Below are positions 7,857 to 15,984 of a DNA stretch of 45,023 nucleotides, in pieces. Below the pieces are notes generated by a model, which searched no databases, was not told where the DNA came from, and was given only the letters and a program-made list of their open reading frames with translations. The position numbers and the translations under genes were made by a program. The stretch comes from Clostridiaceae bacterium (GTDB lineage: Bacteria > Bacillota > Clostridia > Lachnospirales > Lachnospiraceae). The DNA lies in assembly GCA_910575585.1 (NCBI GenBank), contig CAJTGF010000043.1:1-45023 (forward strand). The letters are read 5' to 3'. Numbering within the stretch: position 1 is the stretch's first letter; each line of letters begins with the position of its first letter.

Positions 7857-10025
7857 CTAAATAATTATAAACATCTTATTAACAAGATCGGTCATCGCGT
7901 TTCCGATTTCCTCTGCAACTATAGCCGCAAACGTTGACTTTCCAAACAGTAACAAAAACTTCCTCTGCATCTCGCGAATCGTATCATCATAAGTAAGTGC
8001 CGAATTCGTATAGATGTCTTCAACTTGTTTCTTTATCACATCATTACCATATGACAGATGAAACGCAACCGTGTCCATCACAACATAAAAAAAGCCTGAA
8101 GTCACAAAATAATCTTGGATCAATGTATGCAATTCCTGCAATTTTGCCTTTGAGGTCTGTCCGTCGAAAACAGTCGGATTAATCTTATGGCACGCAGCTG
8201 CAGTGTCCTTCCGGATTACGTGCAATTCGCTGATCAAATGATCGATCTCACCCTCTTCCATATTATCTGCCAATGTTGTCACAGCTCCATGCTCGTATAA
8301 TGAAGAAAAACTTGAAATATTTCCTATCAGGGCATTCCTAAGCATACCTTTCATATTTATACTGAAATTTCCATACACATAAGCTCTCGTTTGATAGCCT
8401 AATCCTATACACAATTTTTCATGATATTTTACAACACTTCTCCCGTGGATCCTTTTCTCATCAGTAATGGTATAGCCATTTACCGTGGCTTTGTCCTGAG
8501 TTAACTTATATTTTATACCATTAAGCATAGGCTTAATCAACTCATGATTGATCTTAATTTCAATTGCCGCTCTCTCTGGTCTTTTCACGGTAATATAGAT
8601 TGGTTTTTCCATCCCACTTGGCAAAGCCCGCTTCCGAGAGTCGCTAATGATACTGCTGATCTTATCATACAAGCCTGTTCCCTGAAATCTGTCAATGTGC
8701 TTTGACGCATTAATCCTAACCGCTTTCTGGATCGGGTCAATCTCCTCCTCTAAATATCGCATGGAAAGCCATTCCTTATGTTTAACAGTAAGTTGTCTGG
8801 CGAATTCTAAAATCATTTCGTCTACAGATGTTGTCGCATATCTAATGTGCTTGTTATAATCTTCCTGGGTAAGTTCAAGGGTGTTTCTCTCCTGCTTATT
8901 TATAATGTTTCCAATTACGATGTCTGGTTTTGTGAAGATGAGATTCACCGGCACCCTGAATTTTTCGGCTTTGCCAATTTTCTCTCCGATGATCTTACAG
9001 CAGTTTGAAACAACCACTTTGTTTTCCTCCAGACTTAACAGCAGCAGAATACTGTCCGGACTGCAGTTCAACGCAATGTCCAGCGCGTCTTTCATAGATT
9101 TTTCATCCATATCTGTCTGATTCAACCCCATAGAATCTCTCAGACAAAAACGCAGCGGTCTATTTTCAACTGTTTTTTCCAGCATCTCTTTTCTCGGCCT
9201 GCTGGCCAATACAATATCTTCGATTATCAAACTGTAGGGTTCAAACGGATCAAACAGCCCATGCAGCACATTTCCTCCATACGGAAATTCATCATCGGTT
9301 TTTGTGCTGTACTCAAGGATAGTCCCCATATCCATATGTCCGTCTAAAAGTTCAGCCAGCCTTTTCTGGATGATTCCCTCTATGGAATTCAGCCATCTTA
9401 AATACTCATCGGTCGATCCGTCAGTAATCTTGTTCCATAACTCCTCCATGACATCCCCTCTGATCTCATCCAACGAAATTCGTCCCTTACTTAACTCTTT
9501 TCTCCTCTCCTGAACCCTTGAATGGAAAGTATTCCCCAATTTGGCTATGGCTGACAACGCTTTTAAAACAGCGCTTTTAAATTCATCTTCAGACAGCTGT
9601 TTCTCGATCTTTCCCAGATGGTAAGCAGAGTCTGATGGCTCAAAGATATTCATCATAAAGGCTTTATCAATTGAATCAACCGTTTTATTCGCATTGTATC
9701 CGTTAATTGCAAATATTCTTGCCAGGCTATCAAGGATCTTTACATGAATGGATTTTACCGCGACTTTTTTGCTGTTAATCTTAATTGAAAAATGTTCCTC
9801 TCTCTCAATCCTTTCGTCAAACAAAAAGTTGCACGGAATTATCGTAGTTTGACGCTTATCTCCTATCCCTGCCATTATGTATTTAACAATGCAGCGGTTT
9901 ACCAGTGCGTATATGAGTGTACTCTTGCCCGATGACGTCGGACCTATTACAACCATTGTCTGCACCGATCTCATACGTTTGAGAGCCTCTTTCGACGACA
10001 GCAAAGTAAATTCTTGTTTTTTCAT
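7857..10025 (-). CDS. Large P-loop GTPase of unknown function, 722 aa
   Basis: It carries the motifs of a translation-factor-class (TRAFAC-like) GTPase: G1 GPTSSGKST (28-36), a possible switch I Thr in KRQTTIIP (58-64), G3 DSMG (297-300) and G4 TKPD (365-368). The insert of about 230 residues between switch I and G3 is unusual and mostly helical. The remaining 350 residues are helical with no clear membrane span, although the last six residues are hydrophobic (MFIII). It is not Era, Der, FeoB or a classical dynamin as far as I can see. The start ATG has a strong AAGGAGG, which is buried in an 18-bp hairpin. The gene is monocistronic, with its own promoter, sitting between the glycan operon and the GDP-fucose genes. 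A role in membrane remodelling or defence is only a guess. Confidence 0.75.
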   Translation of the reverse strand: MKKQEFTLLSSKEALKRMRSVQTMVVIGPTSSGKSTLIYALVNRCIVKYIMAGIGDKRQTTIIPCNFLFDERIEREEHFSIKINSKKVAVKSIHVKILDSLARIFAINGYNANKTVDSIDKAFMMNIFEPSDSAYHLGKIEKQLSEDEFKSAVLKALSAIAKLGNTFHSRVQERRKELSKGRISLDEIRGDVMEELWNKITDGSTDEYLRWLNSIEGIIQKRLAELLDGHMDMGTILEYSTKTDDEFPYGGNVLHGLFDPFEPYSLIIEDIVLASRPRKEMLEKTVENRPLRFCLRDSMGLNQTDMDEKSMKDALDIALNCSPDSILLLLSLEENKVVVSNCCKIIGEKIGKAEKFRVPVNLIFTKPDIVIGNIINKQERNTLELTQEDYNKHIRYATTSVDEMILEFARQLTVKHKEWLSMRYLEEEIDPIQKAVRINASKHIDRFQGTGLYDKISSIISDSRKRALPSGMEKPIYITVKRPERAAIEIKINHELIKPMLNGIKYKLTQDKATVNGYTITDEKRIHGRSVVKYHEKLCIGLGYQTRAYVYGNFSINMKGMLRNALIGNISSFSSLYEHGAVTTLADNMEEGEIDHLISELHVIRKDTAAACHKINPTVFDGQTSKAKLQELHTLIQDYFVTSGFFYVVMDTVAFHLSYGNDVIKKQVEDIYTNSALTYDDTIREMQRKFLLLFGKSTFAAIVAEEIGNAMTDLVNKMFIII

Positions 10026-10029
10026 AGAA

Positions 10030-10078
10030 AAAACCTCCTTGTCAGAATATCAGATATGACTTCTAACAAGGAGGTTTT
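10030..10078 (-). promoter_or_regulatory. Hairpin sequestering the GTPase ribosome-binding site
   Basis: In the minus-strand RNA, arms 10078-10061 and 10047-10030 pair over 18 bp (one G-U), with a 13-nt loop. The 3' arm contains AAGGAGG, the Shine-Dalgarno for the ATG at 10025, and the 5' arm contains CCTCCTT. The 3' arm ends in TTTT followed by TT, so the same structure could also act as an intrinsic terminator. Either way it should hold expression low unless opened. Confidence 0.75.
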
Positions 10079-10081
10079 GAC

Positions 10082-10104
10082 AAAAAGCTGTGCATTCCTG
10101 CACA
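10082..10104 (-). terminator. Candidate attenuator hairpin in the GTPase leader
   Basis: A short stem TGTGC/GCACA (10104-10100 and 10093-10089) with a 6-nt loop is followed by GC and TTTTT on the minus strand. The stem is only 5 bp, so it is weak alone, but it lies directly before the ribosome-site hairpin. Confidence 0.4.
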
Positions 10105-10151
10105 ACTATCATTCACAATCCTCAGCCGCGTACACGTTATAGGTGATGTTC

Positions 10152-10217
10152 CTATATAAGATGCATCGCAATGACTTGACTCAGCGTTTCCGTATTTCGC
10201 CATCTTGTCAAAGCCAT
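10152..10217 (-). other. Possible 21-aa leader peptide before the GTPase
   Basis: A short frame (MALTRWRNTETLSQVIAMHLI) begins 6 nt after the predicted transcription start and ends with TAG at 10152. It has no good Shine-Dalgarno, so translation is uncertain. It is listed because it lies upstream of two hairpins in an arrangement typical of attenuators. Confidence 0.25.
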
Positions 10218-10229
10218 ATCTGTCTCTTT

Positions 10230-10258
10230 AGACTACTACACAAAGTCATGATTGTCAA
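10230..10258 (-). promoter_or_regulatory. Sigma-A promoter of the GTPase gene
   Basis: The minus strand shows a consensus TTGACA (10258-10253), a 17-nt spacer and TAGTCT (10235-10230). Transcription would begin near 10223, leaving a leader of about 200 nt before the ATG at 10025. It lies just after the end of the polysaccharide operon. Confidence 0.7.
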
Positions 10259-10325
10259 GATCCCTTTTATCTTTTTTGGGTGACATTATTTTTCGGCTTT
10301 ATATTTCAATTTCATCGTTCATAAA

Positions 10326-10349
10326 GCGAACCAGCTCACACCGGTTCGC
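10326..10349 (-). terminator. Hairpin at the end of the polysaccharide operon
   Basis: GCGAACC and GGTTCGC pair around a 10-nt loop that contains the capF stop codon, followed by TTTAT on the minus strand. The T run is short, so termination may be partial. It separates capF from the GTPase promoter. Confidence 0.4.
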
Positions 10350-11535
10350 GATAAGTATCCGGATGTTCCGGGTCAAAAATCTCATTTGCCCACATCACAG
10401 TTACAAGATCTTCCGTTTCAGATAAATTAATAATATTATGTGTGTATCCCGGTAGCATTTGCACCGCTTGCATCTTATCGCCTGTCACTGCAAACTCTAT
10501 CACTTCATCGGACCCTATCTTACGCTCCTGGATAAGGCCATGTCCGGAAACAACGATAAAGATCTCCCACTTTCCGTTATGCCAGTGCTGTCCCTTGGTA
10601 GCGCCGGGCTTATTGATATTCACAGATATCTGGCCATGATCAAACGTCTTTATAAGCTCTGTAAAGGAACCTCTGTCGTCCTTGCGCATCTTCAGATCAA
10701 ATACGATCTTCTCTTTTGGAAGATAACTCAGATACATAGAATACAGCTTTTTCTCAAAGGATCCCTCTGGTATAGCCGGCATGATCAGAGTCTGCGGATG
10801 ATCGTGAAATTTTTTCAAACATTCTGCAATATACCCTAAAGTAGCCTTATGCGTTACCGGTGTACAGCAATACCGTCCATCTTCTCTATGTATAGTCTCC
10901 ACGCCATCAAACTCGCAGTGATGCTCCTTCCCTTCCAATGCGTCAAACATCTCTTCGATCAGATCATCGATAAACAGCATTTCCAACTCTACTGCAGGGT
11001 CATTTACTGTTATCGGAAGATCATTAGCAATGTTATTACAGAAAGTCCCAACAGCGCTGTTATAGTTAGGACGCACCCATTTACCTACTAGGTTAGGGAA
11101 ACGATATACCAATACCCTTGCCCCAGTCTCCTTTCCGTATTGAAAAAATAAATCCTCCCCAGCCTTTTTGCTCATCCCGTACTCCGAGATCCCAAATCTT
11201 CCTGCCAATGTTGCCTGTATACTGCTCGAAAGCATAACAGACGCCTTATTATCATGTTTCTTAAGCGTATCAAGAAGCTGCGAAGCAAACTCCAAATTTC
11301 CTTTTCTGAACTCTTCCAAATCATTCGGACGATTCACGCCTGCTAAATTAAAAACAAAATCCGCTTTCCTGCAATATTCATCTAATTCTTCCGGTGTAGA
11401 CGCGAGATCATATTCGTAAATCTCTTCAACCACAATGGTGGGTCTGGTCCTGTTCTTTCCATCTCTTATATTTTTTAGGTTCTCCACAAGATTACGACCA
11501 ACGAATCCCGCGGCCCCAGTTATCAGTATATTCAT
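10336..11535 (-). CDS. capF: CapF-like UDP-6-deoxy-4-keto-hexosamine reductase (SDR + cupin)
   Basis: CapF/WbjC/FnlB proteins reduce the 4-keto sugar made by CapE to UDP-2-acetamido-2,6-dideoxy-L-talose, the precursor of UDP-L-FucNAc. The N-terminal Rossmann domain has GAAGFVGRN (7-15) and YGMSKKAGE. The C-terminal cupin has KGQHWHNGKWE and PGYTHNI, as in the two-domain S. aureus CapF. The start ATG at 11535 fits the Rossmann fold directly; the open frame extends 4 codons further. It follows capE with 13 nt between them and is the last gene of the operon. CapG, the 2-epimerase needed to reach FucNAc, is not in the window. Confidence 0.9.
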   Translation of the reverse strand: MNILITGAAGFVGRNLVENLKNIRDGKNRTRPTIVVEEIYEYDLASTPEELDEYCRKADFVFNLAGVNRPNDLEEFRKGNLEFASQLLDTLKKHDNKASVMLSSSIQATLAGRFGISEYGMSKKAGEDLFFQYGKETGARVLVYRFPNLVGKWVRPNYNSAVGTFCNNIANDLPITVNDPAVELEMLFIDDLIEEMFDALEGKEHHCEFDGVETIHREDGRYCCTPVTHKATLGYIAECLKKFHDHPQTLIMPAIPEGSFEKKLYSMYLSYLPKEKIVFDLKMRKDDRGSFTELIKTFDHGQISVNINKPGATKGQHWHNGKWEIFIVVSGHGLIQERKIGSDEVIEFAVTGDKMQAVQMLPGYTHNIINLSETEDLVTVMWANEIFDPEHPDTYREPV

Positions 11536-11548
11536 ATATCTTTTCACT

Positions 11549-12598
11549 CTATGCCATGCTATTTATTTTTTTCCACGATGTCACTTCACTTCTTACTTCT
11601 TCTAAACTCATCAATTTTTCCATAGTTTGTTCAATAGTCAAAAGCTTTGTATTATTGCTGTTAAACTGTGACAGCCCACTTCTATCTGTTCCCTTGCTTA
11701 AATATTTGTCATAGTTTAAATCTCGTTTGTCACACGGCACTCGATAGAAATCACACATATCTATGGCATTAAAACATTCTTCATCTGTAAGTAATGTCTC
11801 ATATGTTTTTTCACCGTGCCTAATGCCAATGATCCTAGTTTCTTTTTTATAATCGAACAGTTTCATAAGAGCCTCAGCAAGAACCTTTATGGTAGTTGCC
11901 GAAGCCTTTTGGACCAAAATATCTCCATTTTCTCCATTCTCAAATGCGAATAATACCAAATCGACTGCCTCATCCAGAGACATAATAAATCGTGTCATAT
12001 TGGGGTCTGTCAATGTAAGTGACTCTCCCGACTTTATCTGCTTAATCCATAGTGGCAAAACACTTCCTCTGCTAAACATGACATTGCCGTATCTCGTACA
12101 ACATATTTTAGTACTCTTTGTTGTCCTGCTCTTTGCAACTATCACTTTTTCCATCATGGCTTTTGATGTACCCATAGCATTAACCGGGTATGCCGCCTTA
12201 TCTGTCGAAAGACATACAATAGATTCCACGCCTTCTTCAATAGCAGCTGTGAGCACATTTTCAGTACCCATAACATTTGTTTTCACCGCCTCAATTGGAA
12301 AAAATTCGCATGATGGAACCTGTTTTAATGCTGCTGCGTGAAATATGTAATTTACCCCATGCATTGCGTTTCTAACCGAGTCAATATCTTTCACATTTCC
12401 AATATAATATTTGATTTTGTCGCATTGTTCAGGATGATTCGCTTCAAAATAATGCCTCATATCATCCTGCTTTAGTTCGTCCCTAGAAAAAATCCGGATC
12501 TGTCCGATATCTGAATCAATAAATCTCTTTAATACCGCATTTCCAAACGAACCAGTACCACCAGTGATCATTAATATTTTTCCTTCAAAAATACTCAT
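11549..12598 (-). CDS. capE: CapE-like UDP-GlcNAc 4,6-dehydratase/5-epimerase
   Basis: CapE/WbjB/FnlA enzymes convert UDP-GlcNAc into the L-configured 4-keto-6-deoxy sugar that CapF reduces. The NADP motif TGGTGSFGNAV is close to the N-terminus, and CRYGNVMFSRGSVLPLW, TDPNMTRFIM and RHGEKTYETLL are family hallmarks. The position of the usual catalytic Tyr reads MGTSK, with M in place of Y, as in CapE-type inverting dehydratases that use a modified active site. The start ATG at 12598 (MSIFEGK) has AAAGGAAC upstream; an open frame up to 12682 would overlap the previous gene. The enzyme is cytoplasmic and feeds the glycosyltransferases. Confidence 0.9.
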   Translation of the reverse strand: MSIFEGKILMITGGTGSFGNAVLKRFIDSDIGQIRIFSRDELKQDDMRHYFEANHPEQCDKIKYYIGNVKDIDSVRNAMHGVNYIFHAAALKQVPSCEFFPIEAVKTNVMGTENVLTAAIEEGVESIVCLSTDKAAYPVNAMGTSKAMMEKVIVAKSRTTKSTKICCTRYGNVMFSRGSVLPLWIKQIKSGESLTLTDPNMTRFIMSLDEAVDLVLFAFENGENGDILVQKASATTIKVLAEALMKLFDYKKETRIIGIRHGEKTYETLLTDEECFNAIDMCDFYRVPCDKRDLNYDKYLSKGTDRSGLSQFNSNNTKLLTIEQTMEKLMSLEEVRSEVTSWKKINSMA

Positions 12599-12617
12599 AT
12601 TATTGTTCCTTTCATGA

Positions 12618-13037
12618 TCAACCTTCATCTTGGATCTCTTTAACAAATTTATCATAATCCCTAATATACTCCTCAGGATCATAATGTGTACTTGCTAATA
12701 CCAATAACACTGAATCAGAACTAAAATCATACATATCTTTCCAAACCATGATAGGCAGATATATGCCTGTATGGGGACGGTTTAGACAATAAATTGCCTC
12801 ATTCCCTTCGCCATCCTTTACTTTAACCTTGCTTGTCCCAGCAACATTGATAAGGACAAATTCAGATCGTCTATTAGCATGCTGACCGCGGACAACCTCC
12901 GCATCAGAGCCGTAAATATAAAACGCTCTCTTGATATCAAAAGGGATATCTTTATTTCCTTCTACAATCACAAGATGCCCTCTTTCATCCCCTCTTTGAG
13001 GGAATTCGAGCATTTGTACCTTATTCATATTATGCAT
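12618..13037 (-). CDS. FdtA/QdtA-like dTDP-4-keto-6-deoxyglucose 3,4-ketoisomerase (WxcM-like cupin)
   Basis: This single-domain cupin of 139 residues moves the keto group of dTDP-4-keto-6-deoxyglucose from C4 to C3, so that an aminotransferase can make a 3-amino sugar. RGQHANRR matches the family's RGxHAH region, and LNRPHTGIYLPIMVWKDMYDFSSDSVLLVLAS and YIRDYDKF match FdtA/QdtA closely. One usual histidine of the RGxHAH motif is N here, which may change activity. ATG at 13037 has GGAGGAG at about 8 nt; ATG at 13028 is also possible. It lies between the formyltransferase and capE with 19 nt on each side. The epimer made (Fuc3N or Qui3N type) cannot be decided from the sequence by eye. Confidence 0.85.
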   Translation of the reverse strand: MHNMNKVQMLEFPQRGDERGHLVIVEGNKDIPFDIKRAFYIYGSDAEVVRGQHANRRSEFVLINVAGTSKVKVKDGEGNEAIYCLNRPHTGIYLPIMVWKDMYDFSSDSVLLVLASTHYDPEEYIRDYDKFVKEIQDEG

Positions 13038-13056
13038 CCTCTATCTCCTCCCCTGT

Positions 13057-14247
13057 TCATTTTATTAACTCTTCTAGTGTCAATTCTTCTTTTTGCAGAT
13101 AATATAAAAGATCATGATTGTCATGATCTTTTTCTTTCTCCGATACTCCTATCCTGTTGATCAATTTAAACAACGTATTTTCCTTGTTTCTTTTATATGC
13201 CTCTTTGGCGTACATCAGCAAATTTGTTCCGTTCCTATTTTTTACTTTAGGGTCTGCACCTAAAGATAATAAATACTTGACCACATCAGTCTGATTGAAG
13301 TATGTTGCCTTTATCAATGGACTCCACCCATTTTTATCCTGTTCATTGACATGCTTCTGAACAGAACAAATATCCTTTACCTGATCTATGGCGCCATTCT
13401 CACATGCCTTCATCAACTCGTCAAATCTGTCAAAATACAAGACCATGTTGTGATCGATCGTGCTAATGATAGTATAGCTTTTTCCTCGAACGAGTTCCGT
13501 TCCTGGCTTAGAAGATGATCTCGAGTCCAATATGCGATAATCTATTATTGTGATATCAAATACTTTTGGGAGTTGATAATCCCTAAAGGACAATGCGCGG
13601 ATCTGTCTGCCAATCCCTGTAGCAGTCTGATTAAGATCAATATTAAGATCATTATAATCCAAGCTTCTCTTGGAGTAGTATGTTGATCCATAGGGAGTTT
13701 GTGCAGTTGCGATCACCTTCTTAGAGATAAGACCATCCATATTCCTCAACACCAGATCTGTGCCATACTTAATATATTTGAGATATAACGCTTTGCAATC
13801 ATCCCTATCTCCTATTTTAAACCGCTCCTGATCGATGATATCACCTGTATCAATACCAGCATCTATTTTATGAAGGGTCACGCCGGAATACTCCTCTCCA
13901 TTCAATATCGGATGAGCAGATGTATACATACCTTTATATTTCGGGAGCATGGAAAAGTGGATATTGTAAAGCCTTGCATCTTTAAACAAATGCGGCTTGA
14001 CGATCCTGTCAAATTCTAAAGACATAAAAAGGAGATCATCGATCTCATATATCTCCTCAAGCGTCTTTTCTTCTATTTTATTTTGTAGAGCAAACTTTCT
14101 CAATGACCTTTGAAATGTGTTTTCACCAGTTTCTGTCTTGTTGCAAACAACACAAATATTTTCTTTTCCATAATGTCTGATTACATGATCCAAGACATCC
14201 ACCGCAATATTATTCTTACCTGCAATACAAATAAACGGATGATCCAT
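13057..14247 (-). CDS. QdtF-like sugar N-formyltransferase with ankyrin repeats
   Basis: It is an N10-formyltetrahydrofolate-dependent enzyme that formylates the amino group of a dTDP-3-amino-3,6-dideoxyhexose. The N-terminal formyltransferase domain has NIHFSMLPKYKG (catalytic Asn 95 and His 97) and HKIDAGIDTGDI (Asp 133 or 136). It is followed by a middle domain and, at about 285-350, ankyrin-like repeats (NGWSPLIKATYFNQTDVVKYLLSLGADPKVKN). That three-part layout is known from Providencia QdtF, where the ankyrin part binds a second nucleotide sugar. The start ATG has GGAGG at 8 nt. The upstream GNAT gene reaches this start as TAATG if its G run gains one base. It groups with the isomerase and aminotransferase as one pathway. 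Confidence 0.87.
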   Translation of the reverse strand: MDHPFICIAGKNNIAVDVLDHVIRHYGKENICVVCNKTETGENTFQRSLRKFALQNKIEEKTLEEIYEIDDLLFMSLEFDRIVKPHLFKDARLYNIHFSMLPKYKGMYTSAHPILNGEEYSGVTLHKIDAGIDTGDIIDQERFKIGDRDDCKALYLKYIKYGTDLVLRNMDGLISKKVIATAQTPYGSTYYSKRSLDYNDLNIDLNQTATGIGRQIRALSFRDYQLPKVFDITIIDYRILDSRSSSKPGTELVRGKSYTIISTIDHNMVLYFDRFDELMKACENGAIDQVKDICSVQKHVNEQDKNGWSPLIKATYFNQTDVVKYLLSLGADPKVKNRNGTNLLMYAKEAYKRNKENTLFKLINRIGVSEKEKDHDNHDLLYYLQKEELTLEELIK

Positions 14248-14299
14248 TATGCCACCTCCAATAACGCGCTCTCAAAGATGGCAGGATACATGATCTTAT

Positions 14300-14872
14300 C
14301 TACTCTGTGATACCCCCCCAGACAGGGTAAAGCACTATATCATTGCTCATTGGATTGACCTCCACATATCTTTCTTGTTTTAACTCCATCTCATACTCTA
14401 TGACATCTTCGTCTTTCATCCGAGTTCCTATGATCTGAAAGGCTGCTCTTTTATAAGTCTTGATCGCAGCTATATTTCGTATATCAACCCTCAGATAAAA
14501 GGCCCTTAAATTTAATAGATCGAACCCGATCTTCATAGCCATTATCAGTGAATGATAACCATATCCCTTCCCTCTGGCATTGGGAGCGCCTATCATTATC
14601 TTTCCGATTTCCGCTCTTTGATCTTGTATATTGTAGATGGATAAAGAACCTATCACTTTCTCATCTTCCACTATAGCCCAGTAATATATGTCCGGCTGAT
14701 ATAAATATCTTTTGAACCACTCTACCTGCTGTTTTGGATCAATGAAATCTATCTTTCTGAGATATCTCGAAATATCATTATCATTTCTCCATTTTCTCAA
14801 AAGTTCCAATTCTTCTTCCTCTAACGGTTTTATCAGTAGCCGTTCCAGCCTAGCCCCATATGTGTGCTGCAT
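14300..14872 (-). CDS. GNAT N-acetyltransferase with a G7 run near its 3' end
   Basis: This is a RimJ/RimL-type GNAT of 190 residues. The acetyl-CoA loop is GAPNARGKGYG (95-105), and RVDIRNIAAIKTYKRAAF follows as in the family. It probably acetylates an amino sugar or a nucleotide-linked precursor, competing with or complementing the N-formyltransferase next door. The start lies 2 nt after the aminotransferase stop. The reading frame passes through G7 (14319-14313) eight codons before the stop TAG at 14300. One extra G would replace the last residues with a tail of about 20 and end at 14247 as TAATG on the next gene. Confidence 0.8.
   Translation of the reverse strand: MQHTYGARLERLLIKPLEEEELELLRKWRNDNDISRYLRKIDFIDPKQQVEWFKRYLYQPDIYYWAIVEDEKVIGSLSIYNIQDQRAEIGKIMIGAPNARGKGYGYHSLIMAMKIGFDLLNLRAFYLRVDIRNIAAIKTYKRAAFQIIGTRMKDEDVIEYEMELKQERYVEVNPMSNDIVLYPVWGGITE
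14313..14319 (-). repeat. Poly-G run (7) in the GNAT gene
   Basis: Seven consecutive G on the coding strand at TGG GGG GGT, near the 3' end of the GNAT. Such runs can gain or lose a base by slippage. It is one of only three G runs of this length that I found in the window, all within the polysaccharide operon. Confidence 0.9.
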
Positions 14873-14874
14873 CT

Positions 14875-15972
14875 TTATCCCTCGAATCTATTGACTGCAT
14901 CAATCACAATCCCTTGTTCTTCCTCTGTCATCCCATTATACATAGGCAGGCTCAATACCTCATCCGCATATTTTTCAGCGATCGGATAATCACCTTTCTT
15001 ATATCTAAGATATGTATAAGCTTCTGAAAGATGGGGAGGGATCGGATAATGGATCAAAGTCCCTATCTCTACTTCTTTTAGATACTTAGCTAATGAATCA
15101 CGATGCCCAGGTACATGGACTACATATTGATGCCAGGTAGAATCCGCTCCAGGACGGATCATAGGCTTCTGTATCAAGGGGTTTATTATCCCCATATCAT
15201 AGTTTGCTGCTATCCTGCATCGTTCTTCATTAAACTCATCGAGATGCCTTAACTTAACTCGTAACAGACCTGCCTGCATCTCATCTAATCTGCTGTTACT
15301 GCCAACCATCATGTTATGGTAACGCTTTTCAGATCCATAATTGCGAAATATCTTGAACAATCTCGCTAAGTCTTCATTGTCTGTAACAATTGCGCCAGCA
15401 TCTCCGAAAGCTCCGCATCCCTTGCTCGGATAGAAACTGAAACAACCCACATCACCAAAAGTACCTACTGTCTTTCCATGCCAATGATTACCATGACTTT
15501 GAGCACAGTCTTCTACGACCTTTAGTTTGTATCTGCGAGCCACATCCATGATCTTGGTCATATCACACGCCTGGCCATATAAATGAACCACAAGAATGGC
15601 CTTCGTATTATCTGTAACCACAGCCTCAATCTTGTCTGCATCTATATTATCATACTGATCCGGCTCAACAAAAACCGGCTTAGCGCCATTCACAGTAATG
15701 CCCATGACACAGGCAATGTAGGCATTTGCGCAAACGATCACTTCATCACCAACTCCAATATTGAGCAACTGAAAGCTAATCCAAAGTGCATCGAGACCAG
15801 ACGCTAATCCAACACAGAATCTGGATCCTATATACATGGCCCATTCTTCTTCAAAGGCCGATACCTCTTTTCCTAAGATATACCAGCCAGAATCCAGAAC
15901 CTCTTCCGCTTTTTTCTTATATTCATCGGCATGTAAACTATATTGTCTGACTAGGTTATTTGGCATTATCAT
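14875..15972 (-). CDS. DegT/DnrJ/EryC1 family sugar 3-aminotransferase (FdtB/QdtB-like)
   Basis: A PLP enzyme that transfers an amino group from glutamate to a 3-keto-6-deoxyhexose nucleotide. The internal aldimine lysine is in FYPSKGCGAFGDAG (Lys about 184). ASGLDALW near the N-terminus and the C-terminal HQYVVHVPGHRD are typical of the VioA/FdtB group. The start ATG at 15972 has AAGGAG at 8 nt; ATG at 15978 is too close to it. Its partners are the FdtA-like isomerase, the QdtF-like formyltransferase and the GNAT. Together they convert dTDP-4-keto-6-deoxyglucose to an N-acylated 3-amino sugar. The enzymes that make the dTDP-keto sugar (RmlA, RmlB) are not present here. Confidence 0.92.
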   Translation of the reverse strand: MIMPNNLVRQYSLHADEYKKKAEEVLDSGWYILGKEVSAFEEEWAMYIGSRFCVGLASGLDALWISFQLLNIGVGDEVIVCANAYIACVMGITVNGAKPVFVEPDQYDNIDADKIEAVVTDNTKAILVVHLYGQACDMTKIMDVARRYKLKVVEDCAQSHGNHWHGKTVGTFGDVGCFSFYPSKGCGAFGDAGAIVTDNEDLARLFKIFRNYGSEKRYHNMMVGSNSRLDEMQAGLLRVKLRHLDEFNEERCRIAANYDMGIINPLIQKPMIRPGADSTWHQYVVHVPGHRDSLAKYLKEVEIGTLIHYPIPPHLSEAYTYLRYKKGDYPIAEKYADEVLSLPMYNGMTEEEQGIVIDAVNRFEG

Positions 15973-15984
15973 CAACATATCTCC

